From Deefgea rivuli DSM 18356 (GTDB taxonomy: Bacteria > Pseudomonadota > Gammaproteobacteria > Burkholderiales > Chitinibacteraceae), in the NCBI RefSeq assembly GCF_000620145.1, contig NZ_JHVM01000003.1, forward strand, positions 124,001-188,000: a stretch of DNA of 64,000 nucleotides. The letters run 5' to 3'. Shown here piece after piece: positions 26,990 to 36,890 of the stretch; position 1 is the stretch's first letter; each line of letters begins with the position of its first letter. Both the position numbers and the translations under genes were made by a program. Below the pieces are notes generated by a model. That model was not told the origin of the DNA and did no database searches. It saw nothing but the letters and a program-made list of their open reading frames with translations.

Positions 26990-27480
26990 AGAACACCCCG
27001 CAAGTCCCTGTTAATTGGTCGTTTTTAATCAAAAACCCAGCCCATTTTATTGCTTTTGGTTTTGGTAGCGGTTTGCCGTGCAAAGCCCCCGGCACTTGGG
27101 GTACGTTGGCGGCTTTGCCCTTGTTTGCGCTACTGCAAATGTTTTTTTCGACTAATACGATTGCGCTACTTTGCATTCCGATGTTTGTCATCGGCGTGTG
27201 GGCGGCCGAAATCACGGGGCGCAATTTAGGCGTGCCTGATTTTGGCGGCATTGTCATCGATGAAATCGTCGCGATGTGGCTGGTTTTATGCGTTGCACCA
27301 GCCACAATGCCTGGCTGGATTGCTGCCTTTGTGCTGTTTCGCTTGTTTGATATTCTGAAACCTTGGCCGATTCGCTGGCTGGATCAATACGTAAAAGGCG
27401 GCTTTGGCGTGATGATTGACGATATTTTAGCGGCCGTTTTTGCGATTGTGCCTTTGCTGCTGCTCGCACCGTATTTGTGA
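26986..27480 (+). CDS. pgpA: Phosphatidylglycerophosphatase A
   Basis: This 164-residue inner-membrane lipid phosphatase makes phosphatidylglycerol. The motif [21 protein letters not shown] near the N-terminus and [11 protein letters not shown] in the second half are diagnostic; about three or four hydrophobic segments are present. It overlaps thiL. pgsA, which makes its substrate, is two genes downstream. Confidence 0.95.
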   Translation: MKNTPQVPVNWSFLIKNPAHFIAFGFGSGLPCKAPGTWGTLAALPLFALLQMFFSTNTIALLCIPMFVIGVWAAEITGRNLGVPDFGGIVIDEIVAMWLVLCVAPATMPGWIAAFVLFRLFDILKPWPIRWLDQYVKGGFGVMIDDILAAVFAIVPLLLLAPYL

Positions 27481-27488
27481 ACTGGCCA

Positions 27489-29369
27489 ATGAGCGAAAAT
27501 ATCCCGTCAGATGATGCTGAACAACGCGCAGCTTTACTGAATATCGTTAAAAACCTTCCCGATTTGCCCGGCGTTTATCGCTATTTGGCTGCTGATGGCA
27601 CCGTGCTGTATGTCGGCAAAGCCAAAAGCCTCAAAAAACGCGTCGGCTCTTATTTTCAGAAAAACGATCAAAGTCCACGTATTCGCTTGATGTTGGCGCA
27701 GGTGGCTCAGCTTGAAACGACGGTAGTGCGCTCAGAAGCTGAAGCTTTGGTGCTTGAGAACAACTTAATTAAAGCTTTAAGTCCGCGCTATAACATATTG
27801 TTTCGAGACGATAAATCCTATCCTTATGTGATGTTGAGCGGGCATAAGTCCCCACGCCTCGCCTACTATCGCGGCACGCTAGATAAGAAAAATACTTACT
27901 TTGGCCCGTTCCCAAATGGCTACGTGGTTAAAGAAAGTATTCAACTGCTGCAAAAAGTATTTTTGCTCCGCACCTGTGAAGACTCGGTGTTTGGCAATCG
28001 TTCACGCCCCTGTTTACTGCACCAAATCAAACGCTGCTCTGCGCCTTGCGTGGATTTGATTTCGCCAGAGGATTATCGTCAAGACGTTGCTAATGCGATG
28101 TTGTTCTTGTCGGGTAAAGAAAATGAAGTCATCGCGACGCTTGAAAACAAAATGAAAGCGTTGGCCGCCGAATGGCAATTTGAAGGCGCTGCCGCAGTGC
28201 GCGATCAAATTCAAGCTTTGTCGCAAGTGCAAGAGCGGCAATTTGTATCGTCCAATACCAGCGAAATGGATGCTGATATTGTCGCTTGCGTCGAAAGTGA
28301 AGGCATTTTGTGTGTGAATTTGGCGATGGTTCGCGGCGGGCGACATGTCGGGGATAAGAATATTTTCCCTAGTCACGCCGACGATTACACGCCTGCCGCA
28401 GCGATTCATGCGTTTTTAGCGCAACATTATTTAGAGCGCAGCACGCCGGGCGTGATTTTGTGTTCGCCCGCACCCGAAGAAGCCGAAGTTTTGGCAGAAC
28501 TCCTGTCAGAGCAAGCGCAGCGCAAAGTGCTCATTAATAGTAATCCCAACGGGGATCGACGTATCTGGCTAGAGATGGCGGCACGCAATGCGCAGCTGGC
28601 AATACTCCAGCGGCAACAAGCTAAGTTTAACCAAGCGGGGCGCTTGGCTGCGCTAATTGAAGCGCTCGGTTTGCCGGAAGAAACTCAACGTTTAGAGTGT
28701 TTTGATATTTCGCACACGATGGGCGAAGCCACGGTAGCCTCGTGCGTGGTGTATGACCGGCAAGATATGCAACCCAAAGAATATCGTCGCTACAATATCG
28801 CGACGACCACTTCGGGCATTGCCAAAGACGGTTTTGCAGTCATTACACCAGGGGATGATTACGCGGCGATGCGGCAAGTCTTAATGCGGCGCTATGAAAA
28901 AGTCGCCGCAGGCGAGGGCGTCATGCCTGATGTGATTTTGATTGACGGCGGCAAAGGCCAACTCGGTATTGCGATTGAGGTGATGAATGAAATCGGTCTG
29001 ACTGCGCCATGGTTGGTCGGTGTCGCCAAAGGTGAAACCCGTAAACCGGGTTTAGAGCAATTGATCGTGCCGCGCACTGGAAACACGGTACAATTGCGCC
29101 GCGACCATCCGGGGCTGCATTTGGTGCAACAAATCCGCGATGAAGCGCATCGTTTTGCGATTACTGGGCATCGCGCACGCCGTGCTAAAGCGCGAATGAG
29201 TTCGAGCTTGGAAGACGTTGAAGGCATAGGCCCAAAACGGCGGCAGAAATTACTGGCGCGTTTTGGTGGTTTGCAAGGTGTCAAAGCGGCCAGTGTTGAT
29301 GAATTAATGCAAGTCGACGGCATCAATCAAGCGCTTGCCGAGAAAATCCACGCCGCTTTACGCGGCTAA
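27489..29369 (+). CDS. uvrC: UvrABC nuclease subunit C
   Basis: This 626-residue excision-repair nuclease makes both incisions around bulky DNA lesions. It contains an N-terminal GIY-YIG domain ([22 protein letters not shown]), a UVR helical hairpin that contacts UvrB (about 205-240), the RNase H-like 5' nuclease ([18 protein letters not shown] and [11 protein letters not shown]) and C-terminal helix-hairpin-helix motifs ([19 protein letters not shown]). I choose the ATG at 27489; a GTG at 27477 overlapping the pgpA stop is possible. No SOS-like box is seen just upstream. Confidence 0.97.
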   Translation: MSENIPSDDAEQRAALLNIVKNLPDLPGVYRYLAADGTVLYVGKAKSLKKRVGSYFQKNDQSPRIRLMLAQVAQLETTVVRSEAEALVLENNLIKALSPRYNILFRDDKSYPYVMLSGHKSPRLAYYRGTLDKKNTYFGPFPNGYVVKESIQLLQKVFLLRTCEDSVFGNRSRPCLLHQIKRCSAPCVDLISPEDYRQDVANAMLFLSGKENEVIATLENKMKALAAEWQFEGAAAVRDQIQALSQVQERQFVSSNTSEMDADIVACVESEGILCVNLAMVRGGRHVGDKNIFPSHADDYTPAAAIHAFLAQHYLERSTPGVILCSPAPEEAEVLAELLSEQAQRKVLINSNPNGDRRIWLEMAARNAQLAILQRQQAKFNQAGRLAALIEALGLPEETQRLECFDISHTMGEATVASCVVYDRQDMQPKEYRRYNIATTTSGIAKDGFAVITPGDDYAAMRQVLMRRYEKVAAGEGVMPDVILIDGGKGQLGIAIEVMNEIGLTAPWLVGVAKGETRKPGLEQLIVPRTGNTVQLRRDHPGLHLVQQIRDEAHRFAITGHRARRAKARMSSSLEDVEGIGPKRRQKLLARFGGLQGVKAASVDELMQVDGINQALAEKIHAALRG

Positions 29370-29381
29370 TCAAATACTTGT

Positions 29382-29482
29382 GCAAAAGTCTTATGACAAG
29401 ACCGTCAGGCCCTAGGCAGTACTTTAGTACGGCAAGACGAGACAACGATTCAAGACTGGGTGGCCTTAGGCCAAACTTTTGC
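29382..29482. repeat. Repeat family B, expanded copy (uvrC-pgsA gap)
   Basis: It begins GCAAAAGTCTTATGACAAG and ends CCAAACTTTTGC, with CCTAGGCAGTACTTTAGTACG and GCAAGACGAGACAACGATTC inside. About 16 extra bases (TGGGTGGCCTTAGGCC, itself partly palindromic) enlarge it to 101 bases. Confidence 0.7.
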
Positions 29483-29504
29483 TTATCCACTTATAAGTGC
29501 CTCA

Positions 29505-30077
29505 ATGCCATTTAATTTACCTATTTTATTGACTTGGTTGCGCGTTGCGCTGATTCCGGTGTTTGTCGGCGTGTTTTCTTTGCCGCAAGCCGAATATCCT
29601 TTGGCTTGGCAGAATATGGTCGGCGCAGGTCTGTTTTTATTGGCAGCAGTGACCGACTGGTTTGATGGCTTTTTGGCGCGCCGCTGGAACCAAACTTCAC
29701 AATTTGGCGCTTTTCTTGATCCTGTAGCCGATAAGCTGATGGTCGCTGCGGCGCTCATTTTGCTGGTGGAACTCGATCGCACCGCGAGTTGGTTGGCTGT
29801 GGTGATTATTGGCCGCGAAATTACCATTTCAGCGCTACGTGAATGGATGGCGCAACTGGGCAAGTCTAAGAGTGTGGCGGTGAGCTTGATTGGTAAGCTC
29901 AAAACAACGGCGCAAATGGTCGCAATTTTCCTCTTGGTTTGGGCTGAGCCGATTATCCCTGGCGTTTCCACACATTTGATCGGTACGGCGGCTATGTATA
30001 TCGCTGCGGTATTAACGATTTGGTCGATGTTTTATTATTTACGCGTTGCCGCCGAGCAATTTAAAGAGGGCGTTTAA
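29505..30077 (+). CDS. pgsA: CDP-diacylglycerol-glycerol-3-phosphate 3-phosphatidyltransferase
   Basis: This 190-residue integral membrane enzyme makes phosphatidylglycerol phosphate. The CDP-alcohol motif is intact: [18 protein letters not shown] followed by [10 protein letters not shown]. Several hydrophobic helices surround it. The ATG at 29505 (MPFNLPILL) is chosen because the longer frame reads through repeat family B. The usual tRNA genes downstream of pgsA in related bacteria are not present. Confidence 0.95.
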   Translation: MPFNLPILLTWLRVALIPVFVGVFSLPQAEYPLAWQNMVGAGLFLLAAVTDWFDGFLARRWNQTSQFGAFLDPVADKLMVAAALILLVELDRTASWLAVVIIGREITISALREWMAQLGKSKSVAVSLIGKLKTTAQMVAIFLLVWAEPIIPGVSTHLIGTAAMYIAAVLTIWSMFYYLRVAAEQFKEGV

Positions 30078-30133
30078 AGCGCCTGCAGGACTGAATCAGA
30101 TATTGTTGCGCGAATTGCAACGCCTATAGTCGC

Positions 30134-30184
30134 TAGGTATTGCTATCCAGTCCTTGCATTTAAATCAATAGCACCATATACCTA
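30134..30184. repeat. Palindrome family A, copy 5 (bulged)
   Basis: The left arm TAGGTATTGCTAT pairs with ATAGCA and ATACCTA, the right arm being interrupted by a 4-base bulge (CCAT). It lies between pgsA and the MFS gene. Confidence 0.6.
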
Positions 30185-30197
30185 CCCATATTGATAC

Positions 30198-31340
30198 GTG
30201 TTCAAATCCAAGCCCTTACTGGCAATTGCCGGATTCTATTTCGCCTACTTTGCCTTTAACGGCATTTTCTCGCCCTACTGGGGGCTTTATTTAAGCCACC
30301 TTGCCTTTCCCGCCTGGCAAATCGGCATTCTGACTTCACTCACGCAAATTAATCGAATCTATGCACCCAGTTTGTGGGGCTATCTCGCCGATCGCACAGG
30401 AAAACGCCAAACCATTTTGCGCTTAGCAGGTGTTTGTGGATTTGCTTTTTTCTTGCCGCTACTACTGGCCAAATCATTCTGGCCGCTCTTTATTGCCGTT
30501 TTGTTGGGCAGTTTCTTCTGGAGTGCCGCGCTGCCTTTGGTTGAGGCCACGACGATGAGCTTGTTGAAGGGCGATGGCGGCGCGTATGCGCGCTTACGCC
30601 GCTGGGGTTCAATTGGCTTTATGGTGGCGACCTTGCTGGTGGGTTATGCCATTGAAGGCTTTGGGATTGGCACATTGCCATGGGCGGTCATCGCAGTGAT
30701 GGCGAGTCTGGCCTTGTATGCATGGCAAGTACCCAATGCACCCCTTGCGACGACTGAAGATGTTGCCCAGCTACCGTTTCGGAGCATCCTCCAGCAAAGT
30801 GAAGTCCGTTCTTTGCTGCTAGCCTGCTTTTTTATGGCTTTGGCGCATGGCGCTTATTACAGTTTTTACTCGATTTTTGTCGCCGAACAGGGTATCAGCC
30901 AGAGTGTAATTGGCTGGCTTTGGTCGATTGGCGTACTCGCCGAAATTCTTGTTTTTAGTTGGATGCCGCATTTAAGTCAGCGTTTTACCTTGCGCGGCCT
31001 GTTTTTGTTTGGGCTGATTATTGCGGTGGCTCGCTTTGGGCTGATTGCCGTGGGTGCTCAGTCGATTGTCTTGTTGGTCGTGGCGCAAATCGGCCATGCA
31101 TTTACCTTTGGTAGCAATCATGCCGTTGCGATGAGCTATATCCATCGCTACTTTTCGGGCTGCCACCAAGCCAAAGGGCAGGCGCTGTATATCGCTGTTA
31201 CATTTGGCTTGGGTGGTAGTCTGGGTGGTATATTGGCAGGATTAGCTTGGCGCTCGCTGGGCGGCACGACGATTTTCTTGCTGTCGTCTGGCATGGCTTT
31301 GCTGGGCTTGTTGATTGCTTGGCGTGGTGTAAAAAACTAG
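30198..31340 (+). CDS. MFS transporter (HcaT/PPP-like)
   Basis: This 380-residue protein has about 12 membrane helices and the MFS_1-like (3-phenylpropionate transporter) opening FYFAYFAFNGIFSPYWGLYL. The cytoplasmic loop SLWGYLADRTGKRQ is the family's D-R-x-G motif. The substrate is unknown. It begins with GTG without a strong ribosome site, just after palindrome copy 5, and is followed three bases after its stop by copy 6. Confidence 0.85.
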   Translation: MFKSKPLLAIAGFYFAYFAFNGIFSPYWGLYLSHLAFPAWQIGILTSLTQINRIYAPSLWGYLADRTGKRQTILRLAGVCGFAFFLPLLLAKSFWPLFIAVLLGSFFWSAALPLVEATTMSLLKGDGGAYARLRRWGSIGFMVATLLVGYAIEGFGIGTLPWAVIAVMASLALYAWQVPNAPLATTEDVAQLPFRSILQQSEVRSLLLACFFMALAHGAYYSFYSIFVAEQGISQSVIGWLWSIGVLAEILVFSWMPHLSQRFTLRGLFLFGLIIAVARFGLIAVGAQSIVLLVVAQIGHAFTFGSNHAVAMSYIHRYFSGCHQAKGQALYIAVTFGLGGSLGGILAGLAWRSLGGTTIFLLSSGMALLGLLIAWRGVKN

Positions 31341-31342
31341 AT

Positions 31343-31387
31343 GTATGTGAATGCAGGCATTAACTATAAAAGCCTGCATTCATATAC
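31343..31387. repeat. Palindrome family A, copy 6
   Basis: The arms GTATGTGAATGCAGGC and GCCTGCATTCATATAC pair at 15 of 16 positions, the exception being a G-T pair. It starts three bases after the MFS stop and ends 15 bases before the next start codon, next to its ribosome site. Confidence 0.8.
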
Positions 31388-31402
31388 CCATGAGGTAAGC
31401 TT

Positions 31403-32395
31403 ATGATGATAGTCATGCAGCTCAATGCTGAAGAGGCGCAAGTCGCGGCAGTGATCGAGCAAATTCGCGCCGCGGGCTTAAAAGAGCATGTTTCGCGCGG
31501 TGCCGAATTGGTCATTATCGGCGCGATTGGCGACGAAGATCGCTTAAGCAGTGCAAGGTTCGAGCGTTTGCCTGGCGTTGAGCGCGTTTCTCGCGTTACC
31601 AAACAATACAAAATGGTCTCCCGCGATACGCACCCAGTAGGAACGAGCTTTAAAATTCGCGGCGCTCTGATTGGTGGCGAGCAAATTCAGGTGTTTGCTG
31701 GTGTGCGTAGTTTGGATGCGGCATTGCCAGTCAATTCGGTAACGAGCATGGTTCAAGCTGCAGCTTGCCGTTTGCTGTGGGCGGGTTCTGAATCACTCAA
31801 TCAAAACCCTTATGAATTCAATGGATTTGAAGCTGAAAAACTCATTGAATTACGCGCCGCAGCGCGGAGTCATGCGCTGCCTTTTGCTGCCGAGCTAAAT
31901 GATTTTTCAGTACTGGAAACCTCGCTAGCAAATGATGTTGACGCTTTGATCTTGGGCGCGCGCAGCATGCAAAATCGCGCTTTATTGCGAGAGTTGGGGC
32001 GAATCAATAAGCCTGTCATCTTGCGTCGTGGCCTGGCGGCGAGTCTCAGTGAGTGGCTGTTGGCGGCAGAAACGATTGCGGCTGGCGGCAATCATCATAT
32101 TATTTTGTGCGAACAAGCCACAAAAAATGGTTTGGATATTGCAACGATCCCATTCCTAAAACGCGAAACGCATTTGCCGGTTTTTGTCGATGCAAGCAAT
32201 GGCGCAAAAGTGTGGATGGTGCCAGCACTGGCGCAAGCGGCGATTGCGGCGGGTGCCGATGGCCTAATGTTGGACATTCATCCGAATCCAGCCGAGGCGC
32301 CACATGGTGGCGATCAAGCTTTGGATTTGGCGCAACTTCAACAATTAATGACGGCTCTGGCGGTGATTGCCCCTGCGCTGGGTCGAAGAATTTGA
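31403..32395 (+). CDS. DAHP-synthase-like protein lacking catalytic residues
   Basis: This 330-residue protein aligns end to end with class I-beta DAHP synthases (Thermotoga type), including the N-terminal ACT-like domain (1-70) and the barrel. The active site is not kept, judged against the Thermotoga sequence recalled from memory. AGVRS (99-103) replaces AGPCS, losing the metal-ligand Cys. SLNQNPY (131-137) replaces KPRTSPY. RRG (208-210) replaces KRG. DASN (263-266) replaces DPSH, losing the ligand His. LD (290-291) replaces VE. The RGIRTFE loop is deleted. It looks like a pseudoenzyme that may still bind an aromatic amino acid. tyrA follows after 17 bases and an AKR gene overlaps tyrA. 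An AGGT ribosome site precedes the ATG. Confidence 0.85.
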   Translation: MMIVMQLNAEEAQVAAVIEQIRAAGLKEHVSRGAELVIIGAIGDEDRLSSARFERLPGVERVSRVTKQYKMVSRDTHPVGTSFKIRGALIGGEQIQVFAGVRSLDAALPVNSVTSMVQAAACRLLWAGSESLNQNPYEFNGFEAEKLIELRAAARSHALPFAAELNDFSVLETSLANDVDALILGARSMQNRALLRELGRINKPVILRRGLAASLSEWLLAAETIAAGGNHHIILCEQATKNGLDIATIPFLKRETHLPVFVDASNGAKVWMVPALAQAAIAAGADGLMLDIHPNPAEAPHGGDQALDLAQLQQLMTALAVIAPALGRRI

Positions 32396-32412
32396 TTTTG
32401 GCGGGCAAATAA

Positions 32413-33294
32413 ATGCAGTCTGTTGAACGATTGGTGTTATTAGGTACGGGCTTGATTTCCGGTTCGTTTGCCTTGGCATTAAAACGCGCGCGCTTAGTGA
32501 AGCGCGTCGCTGGTGTGGGGCGTAGCTTAGAAAACCTAGAGCGCGCCGTTGAGTTGGGTGTCATTGACGAAGCATCAACGGATGCTGCGCAGGCGGTAAT
32601 CGGCGCGGATTTGGTTTTGCTCGGTACGCCCGTTGGGCAGATGGGCAAATTAATGCAACAAATAGGGCCCAATTTGTCGGCTAATTGCATCGTTACTGAT
32701 GGCGGCTCGACCAAGCAGGATGTTTGCGCGCTGTTTCGTGAATATTTACCGCAGCAATTGTCGACCTGTGTACCAGGACATCCGATTGCGGGCTCGGATT
32801 TGTCGGGCGCATCGGCTGCGCAATTTGGCCTATATGAAGGTCGCCGCGTTGTGCTGACGCCGCTAGCAGAGGGCGCTGCTCCTGCTGTTGAGCGCGTGCG
32901 CGAACTATGGCAAGCCTGTGGCGCGATTGTCTATGAAATGGATGCGGCACAGCACGATGGTATTTTTTCTGCAGTGAGCCATACGCCGCATCTACTGTCT
33001 TTCGCCTATATGAATTCAGTTTTAGATCGTTACAATGCGGAGCAGTGCTTGGATTTTGCGGCCAGTGGTTTTCGCGATTTCACGCGAATTGCTGGCTCGC
33101 ATCCCGATATGTGGCGCGATATTGCGCTAGCCAATCGCGAAGCGATTTTGCAGGATCTCAGGTCGAATGTGACGCAAATGACGCAGTTGATTGAGTTGGT
33201 CGAGTCGGGCGATGGCGTCGCCCTTACGCAGTACATTCAACGCGCAAGCCAGGCTCGAATTGAGTGGGGTAAGCCGAAAAAAGGATCATTGTGA
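32413..33294 (+). CDS. tyrA: Prephenate dehydrogenase
   Basis: This 293-residue NAD-linked enzyme makes 4-hydroxyphenylpyruvate for tyrosine. It has the dinucleotide motif LLGTGLISGSFALAL (residues 8-22), VLLGTPVGQ, GHPIAGSDLSGA and AVSHTPHLLSFA with the catalytic histidine. There is no fused chorismate mutase or ACT domain. It follows the pseudo-DAHP synthase and overlaps the aldo-keto reductase start. Confidence 0.95.
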   Translation: MQSVERLVLLGTGLISGSFALALKRARLVKRVAGVGRSLENLERAVELGVIDEASTDAAQAVIGADLVLLGTPVGQMGKLMQQIGPNLSANCIVTDGGSTKQDVCALFREYLPQQLSTCVPGHPIAGSDLSGASAAQFGLYEGRRVVLTPLAEGAAPAVERVRELWQACGAIVYEMDAAQHDGIFSAVSHTPHLLSFAYMNSVLDRYNAEQCLDFAASGFRDFTRIAGSHPDMWRDIALANREAILQDLRSNVTQMTQLIELVESGDGVALTQYIQRASQARIEWGKPKKGSL

Positions 33295-34280
33295 GTTATC
33301 TTGCCGCAGAAAATCGTTACGATGCAATGCCGTATCGCCGCTGTGGAAATAGCGGCCTGAAATTGCCCGCTATTTCCTTGGGTTTATGGCATAACTTTGG
33401 CGACAACAAGCCTTACGACAATAGCCGCGCAATGTTGCTGCGCGCGTTTGATTTGGGTATTACGCATTTTGATTTAGCCAACAACTACGGCCCCCGTCCG
33501 GGTGCGGCTGAAGAAACATTTGGTAAAGTTCTAAAGCAAGATTTGCGACCGTATCGCGATGAAATGATTGTGAGTACGAAAGCCGGCTGGGAAATGTGGC
33601 CAGGGCCGTATGGCGAATGGGGTAGCCGCAAGTATTTGATGGCGAGTTTGGATCAAAGTTTGCAGCGCATGGGTTTGGATTACGTCGACATTTTCTACTC
33701 GCACCGCCCAGATCCAGAAACGCCAATGGCAGAAACCATGGGTGCGCTCGATGCAATCGTTCGCCAAGGTAAAGCGCTTTATGTTGGAATTTCATCGTAC
33801 AGCCCAGAGCAAACCGCTGAGGCTGCGAAAATTCTAAAAGAGCTGGGTACGCCATGCTTGATTCATCAACCCAAATATTCAATGTTCTCCAGAGAGATTG
33901 AGCGCGGTTTGACCGATGTTTTGCGTGAAACCGGCATGGGTAGTATTGCTTTTTGCCCTCTGGAGCAAGGCTTGTTAACGAGTCGATATCTGGATGGGAT
34001 TCCGCAGGATTCACGCGCGGCAGCGACGGACAATCACTTTTTGAGTTCTGCGGCCGTTGAGCTGCAGTTATCGCATATTCGGCAACTTAATGTGGTGGCG
34101 CAGCGGCGAGGACAAACCTTGGCGCAAATGGCGCTGGCTTGGGCTTTGTTGACGGTAACGTCGGTGATTATTGGCGCAAGCCGCGTGGCGCAACTGGAAG
34201 AAAACGTCGGTGCAATTGCGAAATTGGATTTCTCTGCTGAAGAATTGCTGGAAATTGAGCGTATATTGGCATCGACTTAA
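33291..34280 (+). CDS. L-glyceraldehyde 3-phosphate reductase-like aldo-keto reductase
   Basis: This 329-residue AKR resembles E. coli YghZ/Gpr, which detoxifies L-glyceraldehyde 3-phosphate and methylglyoxal, with the opening YRRCGNSGLKLPAISLGLWHNFG. Catalytic residues are recognisable in FDLANNYGPRPG (Asp, Tyr) and STKAGWEMWPGPYG (Lys); DIFYSHRPDP carries the family His. The GTG start overlaps the tyrA stop (GTGA) with AAGGA upstream. It may be co-transcribed with tyrA for convenience rather than for pathway reasons. Confidence 0.9.
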   Translation: MSYLAAENRYDAMPYRRCGNSGLKLPAISLGLWHNFGDNKPYDNSRAMLLRAFDLGITHFDLANNYGPRPGAAEETFGKVLKQDLRPYRDEMIVSTKAGWEMWPGPYGEWGSRKYLMASLDQSLQRMGLDYVDIFYSHRPDPETPMAETMGALDAIVRQGKALYVGISSYSPEQTAEAAKILKELGTPCLIHQPKYSMFSREIERGLTDVLRETGMGSIAFCPLEQGLLTSRYLDGIPQDSRAAATDNHFLSSAAVELQLSHIRQLNVVAQRRGQTLAQMALAWALLTVTSVIIGASRVAQLEENVGAIAKLDFSAEELLEIERILAST

Positions 34281-34301
34281 GTTTGTGTGATTTCGTATAA
34301 T
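34272..34301 (+). promoter_or_regulatory. Predicted promoter for cmk
   Basis: A perfect -10 TATAAT (34296-34301) is preceded at 18 bases by TCGACT (34272-34277). The predicted start near 34308 falls inside the left arm of the terminator, so the cmk mRNA would begin with that hairpin. Confidence 0.45.
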
Positions 34302-34303
34302 TC

Positions 34304-34333
34304 AAAAGCCAGCGAGTGTTCGCTGGCTTTTTT
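34304..34333 (+). terminator. Terminator between the aldo-keto reductase and cmk
   Basis: The 12-bp stem AAAAGCCAGCGA/TCGCTGGCTTTT has a 4-base loop (GTGT) and a run of six T residues. It ends 15 bases before the cmk start. Confidence 0.85.
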
Positions 34334-34348
34334 GATGATGGAGTGAGT

Positions 34349-35008
34349 ATGAGTCAGGAATTAGTCATTGCAATTGACGGCCCTTCGGCGTCGGGCAAAG
34401 GAACTGTAGCGCAGGGCGTGGCGCGTGAGTTGGGCTTTGCCTATCTTGATTCGGGCGCTTTGTATCGGCTAACTGCGTTGGCGGCGCAGTTGAAAAATAT
34501 TGCTTGGGATAATGAGGTTGAAGTTGCAGTGATTGCTGCAGCACTTGATGTTGAGTTTATTGGTGAACAAATTTATTTGTCTGGCGATGACGTTACTTTG
34601 GCGATCCGCGCAGAAGAAATCGGCTCAGGTGCATCGCAAGTGGCGGCGCTGCCGCAAGTTCGTGCTGCTTTATTGCAAAGACAGCGCGCCTTTGTGGGCG
34701 AACAAGGCTTGGTGGCCGATGGGCGAGATATGGCCTCAGTCGTATTTCCAAGTGCGCAATTGAAGGTTTTTTTGACGGCTAGTGCTGAAATTCGCGCTGA
34801 GCGACGATTTAAACAGCTGATCGCACGGGGTGAGCTTGCTGACTTGGCGGCAATTACGGCAGACCTGCTTGCGCGTGACGAGCGAGATCGCGCCCGTACC
34901 GTTGCGCCGCTTGAGCAGGCGGCAGATGCTTTATTGCTTGAGACCTCTAGTTTGACGGCGAATGAGGCGATTGCTCAAGTATTGGCATGGTGGCAATCTA
35001 GGGCGTAA
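34349..35008 (+). CDS. cmk: Cytidylate kinase
   Basis: This 219-residue kinase phosphorylates CMP and dCMP. The P-loop is IDGPSASGKGTVA near the N-terminus, and YLDSGALYRL and ADGRDMASVVFPSAQLKVFL follow as family motifs. The ATG at 34349 (MSQELVIAI) has GGAG upstream; the frame from 34316 begins inside the terminator hairpin and is rejected. cmk-rpsA-ihfB is a widely conserved order. Confidence 0.96.
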   Translation: MSQELVIAIDGPSASGKGTVAQGVARELGFAYLDSGALYRLTALAAQLKNIAWDNEVEVAVIAAALDVEFIGEQIYLSGDDVTLAIRAEEIGSGASQVAALPQVRAALLQRQRAFVGEQGLVADGRDMASVVFPSAQLKVFLTASAEIRAERRFKQLIARGELADLAAITADLLARDERDRARTVAPLEQAADALLLETSSLTANEAIAQVLAWWQSRA

Positions 35009-35024
35009 AAAATGCGCTAAGCAC

Positions 35025-35053
35025 TTGATAGAGCAAGAACATTTCCGTATAAT
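35025..35053 (+). promoter_or_regulatory. Predicted strong promoter for rpsA
   Basis: TTGATA (35025-35030) and a perfect TATAAT (35048-35053) are spaced by 17 bases. The leader would be about 125 bases long. Confidence 0.75.
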
Positions 35054-35184
35054 CACCAGATTCGATTTTGGCTTTCGGGTTTGACTCTTGAGCCAGGGTT
35101 GAATTATCAAGCGCGCCCTGTGCTTGATTTTGATTAACTAACCTGCTGATACATCCCGTATTGGCTAATGGAATTTTCCAATAA

Positions 35185-36876
35185 ATGACTATTGATACTA
35201 TGGAAAGCTTTGCCGCCCTTTTTGAGGAAAGCTTAACCCGTCAAGAAATGCGTTCGGGTGAAGTAATTACTGCAGAAGTGGTTGGTATCGACAACAACTT
35301 CGTAACCGTAAATGCCGGTTTGAAGTCTGAATCGCTGATCCCGTTGGAAGAGTTTAAAAACGACAACGGTGAAATCGACGTTAAGATCGGTGATTTCGTA
35401 CCTGTTGCGATCGATAGCCTTGAAAATGGCTACGGCGAAACTAAGCTTTCTCGCGAAAAGGCCAAGCGCCTCGCGTCTTGGATCGAGTTGGAAGACTGCC
35501 TCGAACGCGGCGAGATCATGTCTGGCGTTATTTCTGGCAAAGTAAAAGGCGGTTTGACTGTTATGGTCAACGGCTTGCGCGCTTTCTTGCCAGGTTCATT
35601 GGTTGACATTCGTCCAGTTAAAGATACAACACCGTACGAAGGTAAAATGGTTGAGTTTAAAGTTATTAAACTTGATCGTAAACGCAATAACGTCGTTGTT
35701 TCACGCCGTGCAGTCCTTGAAGACTCATTGGGTGAAGAACGTCAGAAATTGCTAGAAACCTTGAAAGAAGGTTCGATTGTTAAGGGTATCGTTAAAAATA
35801 TCACTGACTACGGCGCGTTCGTTGATCTTGGCGGTATTGATGGCTTGCTCCACATTACTGACTTGGCATGGCGCCGTGTTAAACACCCATCTGAAGTATT
35901 GGCAGTGGGTGATGAGCTTGAAGCTAAAGTTCTTAAATTCGATCAAGACAAAAACCGTGTATCTCTTGGCTTGAAACAATTGGGCGAAGATCCATGGGTG
36001 GGTCTATCACGTCGTTATCCATCGGGCACTCGCATGTTCGGTAAAGTAACGAACTTGACTGACTACGGTTCATTCGTTGAAATCGAACAAGGCATTGAAG
36101 GTCTGGTTCACGTTTCTGAAATGGATTGGACTAACAAGAACGTTCACCCATCTAAAGTAGTTTCTTTAGGTGATGAAGTTGAAGTGATGATCTTGGATAT
36201 CGACGAAGACAAACGTCGTATCAGCCTTGGCATGAAACAATGCATGGCTAATCCATGGGATGATTTTGCAGAAAACTTCAAGAAAGGCGACAAACTGAAG
36301 GGCGCGATCAAATCGATCACTGACTTCGGTGTGTTTGTTGGCTTGGCTGGCGGTATCGACGGTCTGGTTCACTTGTCTGACTTGTCTTGGCACGTTGCTG
36401 GTGAAGAAGCGGTTCGCAACTTCAAGAAAGGCGATGAAGTTGAAGCAATGGTTCTTTCTATTGACGTTGAAAAAGAGCGCATCAGCCTCGGCATCAAACA
36501 AATGGAAGGTGATCCATTTAACAACTACGTTTCTACGTCAGACAAAGGCGCGATCGTTAAGGGCACTGTTAAGTCACTCGACGCTAAGGGCGCAACAATC
36601 GCTTTGTCGGATGATGTAGAAGGCTACTTGCGTTCGACTGAAGTTTCACGTGACCGTGTTGAAGACATCCGCACTGTTCTGAAAGAAGGCGACGAAGTTG
36701 AAGCTGTCATCATTAACGTTGACCGCAAAAACCGTTCGATCAACTTGTCGATCAAAGCAAAAGACCAAGCAGAACAAAGCGAAGTAATGAGCAAAATTTC
36801 AGCAACTGATGACAACGCTGGTATGACAAGTCTTGGCGCGTTGTTGAAAGCTAAATTGTCAGGCTCTGCTGAGTAA
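35185..36876 (+). CDS. rpsA: 30S ribosomal protein S1
   Basis: This 563-residue protein contains six S1 RNA-binding domains, beginning near residues 20, 105, 190, 275, 365 and 450, with repeated patterns such as [20 protein letters not shown] and [19 protein letters not shown]1 binds mRNA leaders and helps translation start. The ATG at 35185 (MTIDTMESF) has no clear ribosome site, as is common for rpsA, which is autoregulated in E. coli. A small TGGAATTTTCCA palindrome directly before the start could hide the site. It is strongly codon-biased relative to its neighbours. Confidence 0.97.
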   Translation: MTIDTMESFAALFEESLTRQEMRSGEVITAEVVGIDNNFVTVNAGLKSESLIPLEEFKNDNGEIDVKIGDFVPVAIDSLENGYGETKLSREKAKRLASWIELEDCLERGEIMSGVISGKVKGGLTVMVNGLRAFLPGSLVDIRPVKDTTPYEGKMVEFKVIKLDRKRNNVVVSRRAVLEDSLGEERQKLLETLKEGSIVKGIVKNITDYGAFVDLGGIDGLLHITDLAWRRVKHPSEVLAVGDELEAKVLKFDQDKNRVSLGLKQLGEDPWVGLSRRYPSGTRMFGKVTNLTDYGSFVEIEQGIEGLVHVSEMDWTNKNVHPSKVVSLGDEVEVMILDIDEDKRRISLGMKQCMANPWDDFAENFKKGDKLKGAIKSITDFGVFVGLAGGIDGLVHLSDLSWHVAGEEAVRNFKKGDEVEAMVLSIDVEKERISLGIKQMEGDPFNNYVSTSDKGAIVKGTVKSLDAKGATIALSDDVEGYLRSTEVSRDRVEDIRTVLKEGDEVEAVIINVDRKNRSINLSIKAKDQAEQSEVMSKISATDDNAGMTSLGALLKAKLSGSAE

Positions 36877-36890
36877 AGGTATTTGTTAGA

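Noticed and set aside
29460-29504. N-terminal extension of pgsA ([10 protein letters not shown]...)
   Set aside because: It reads through the right end of a family B element; the ATG at 29505 matches family starts.
30078-30197. tRNA genes downstream of pgsA
   Set aside because: I looked for T-loop GTTCGAATC-like and anticodon-arm patterns; only palindrome family A copy 5 is present.
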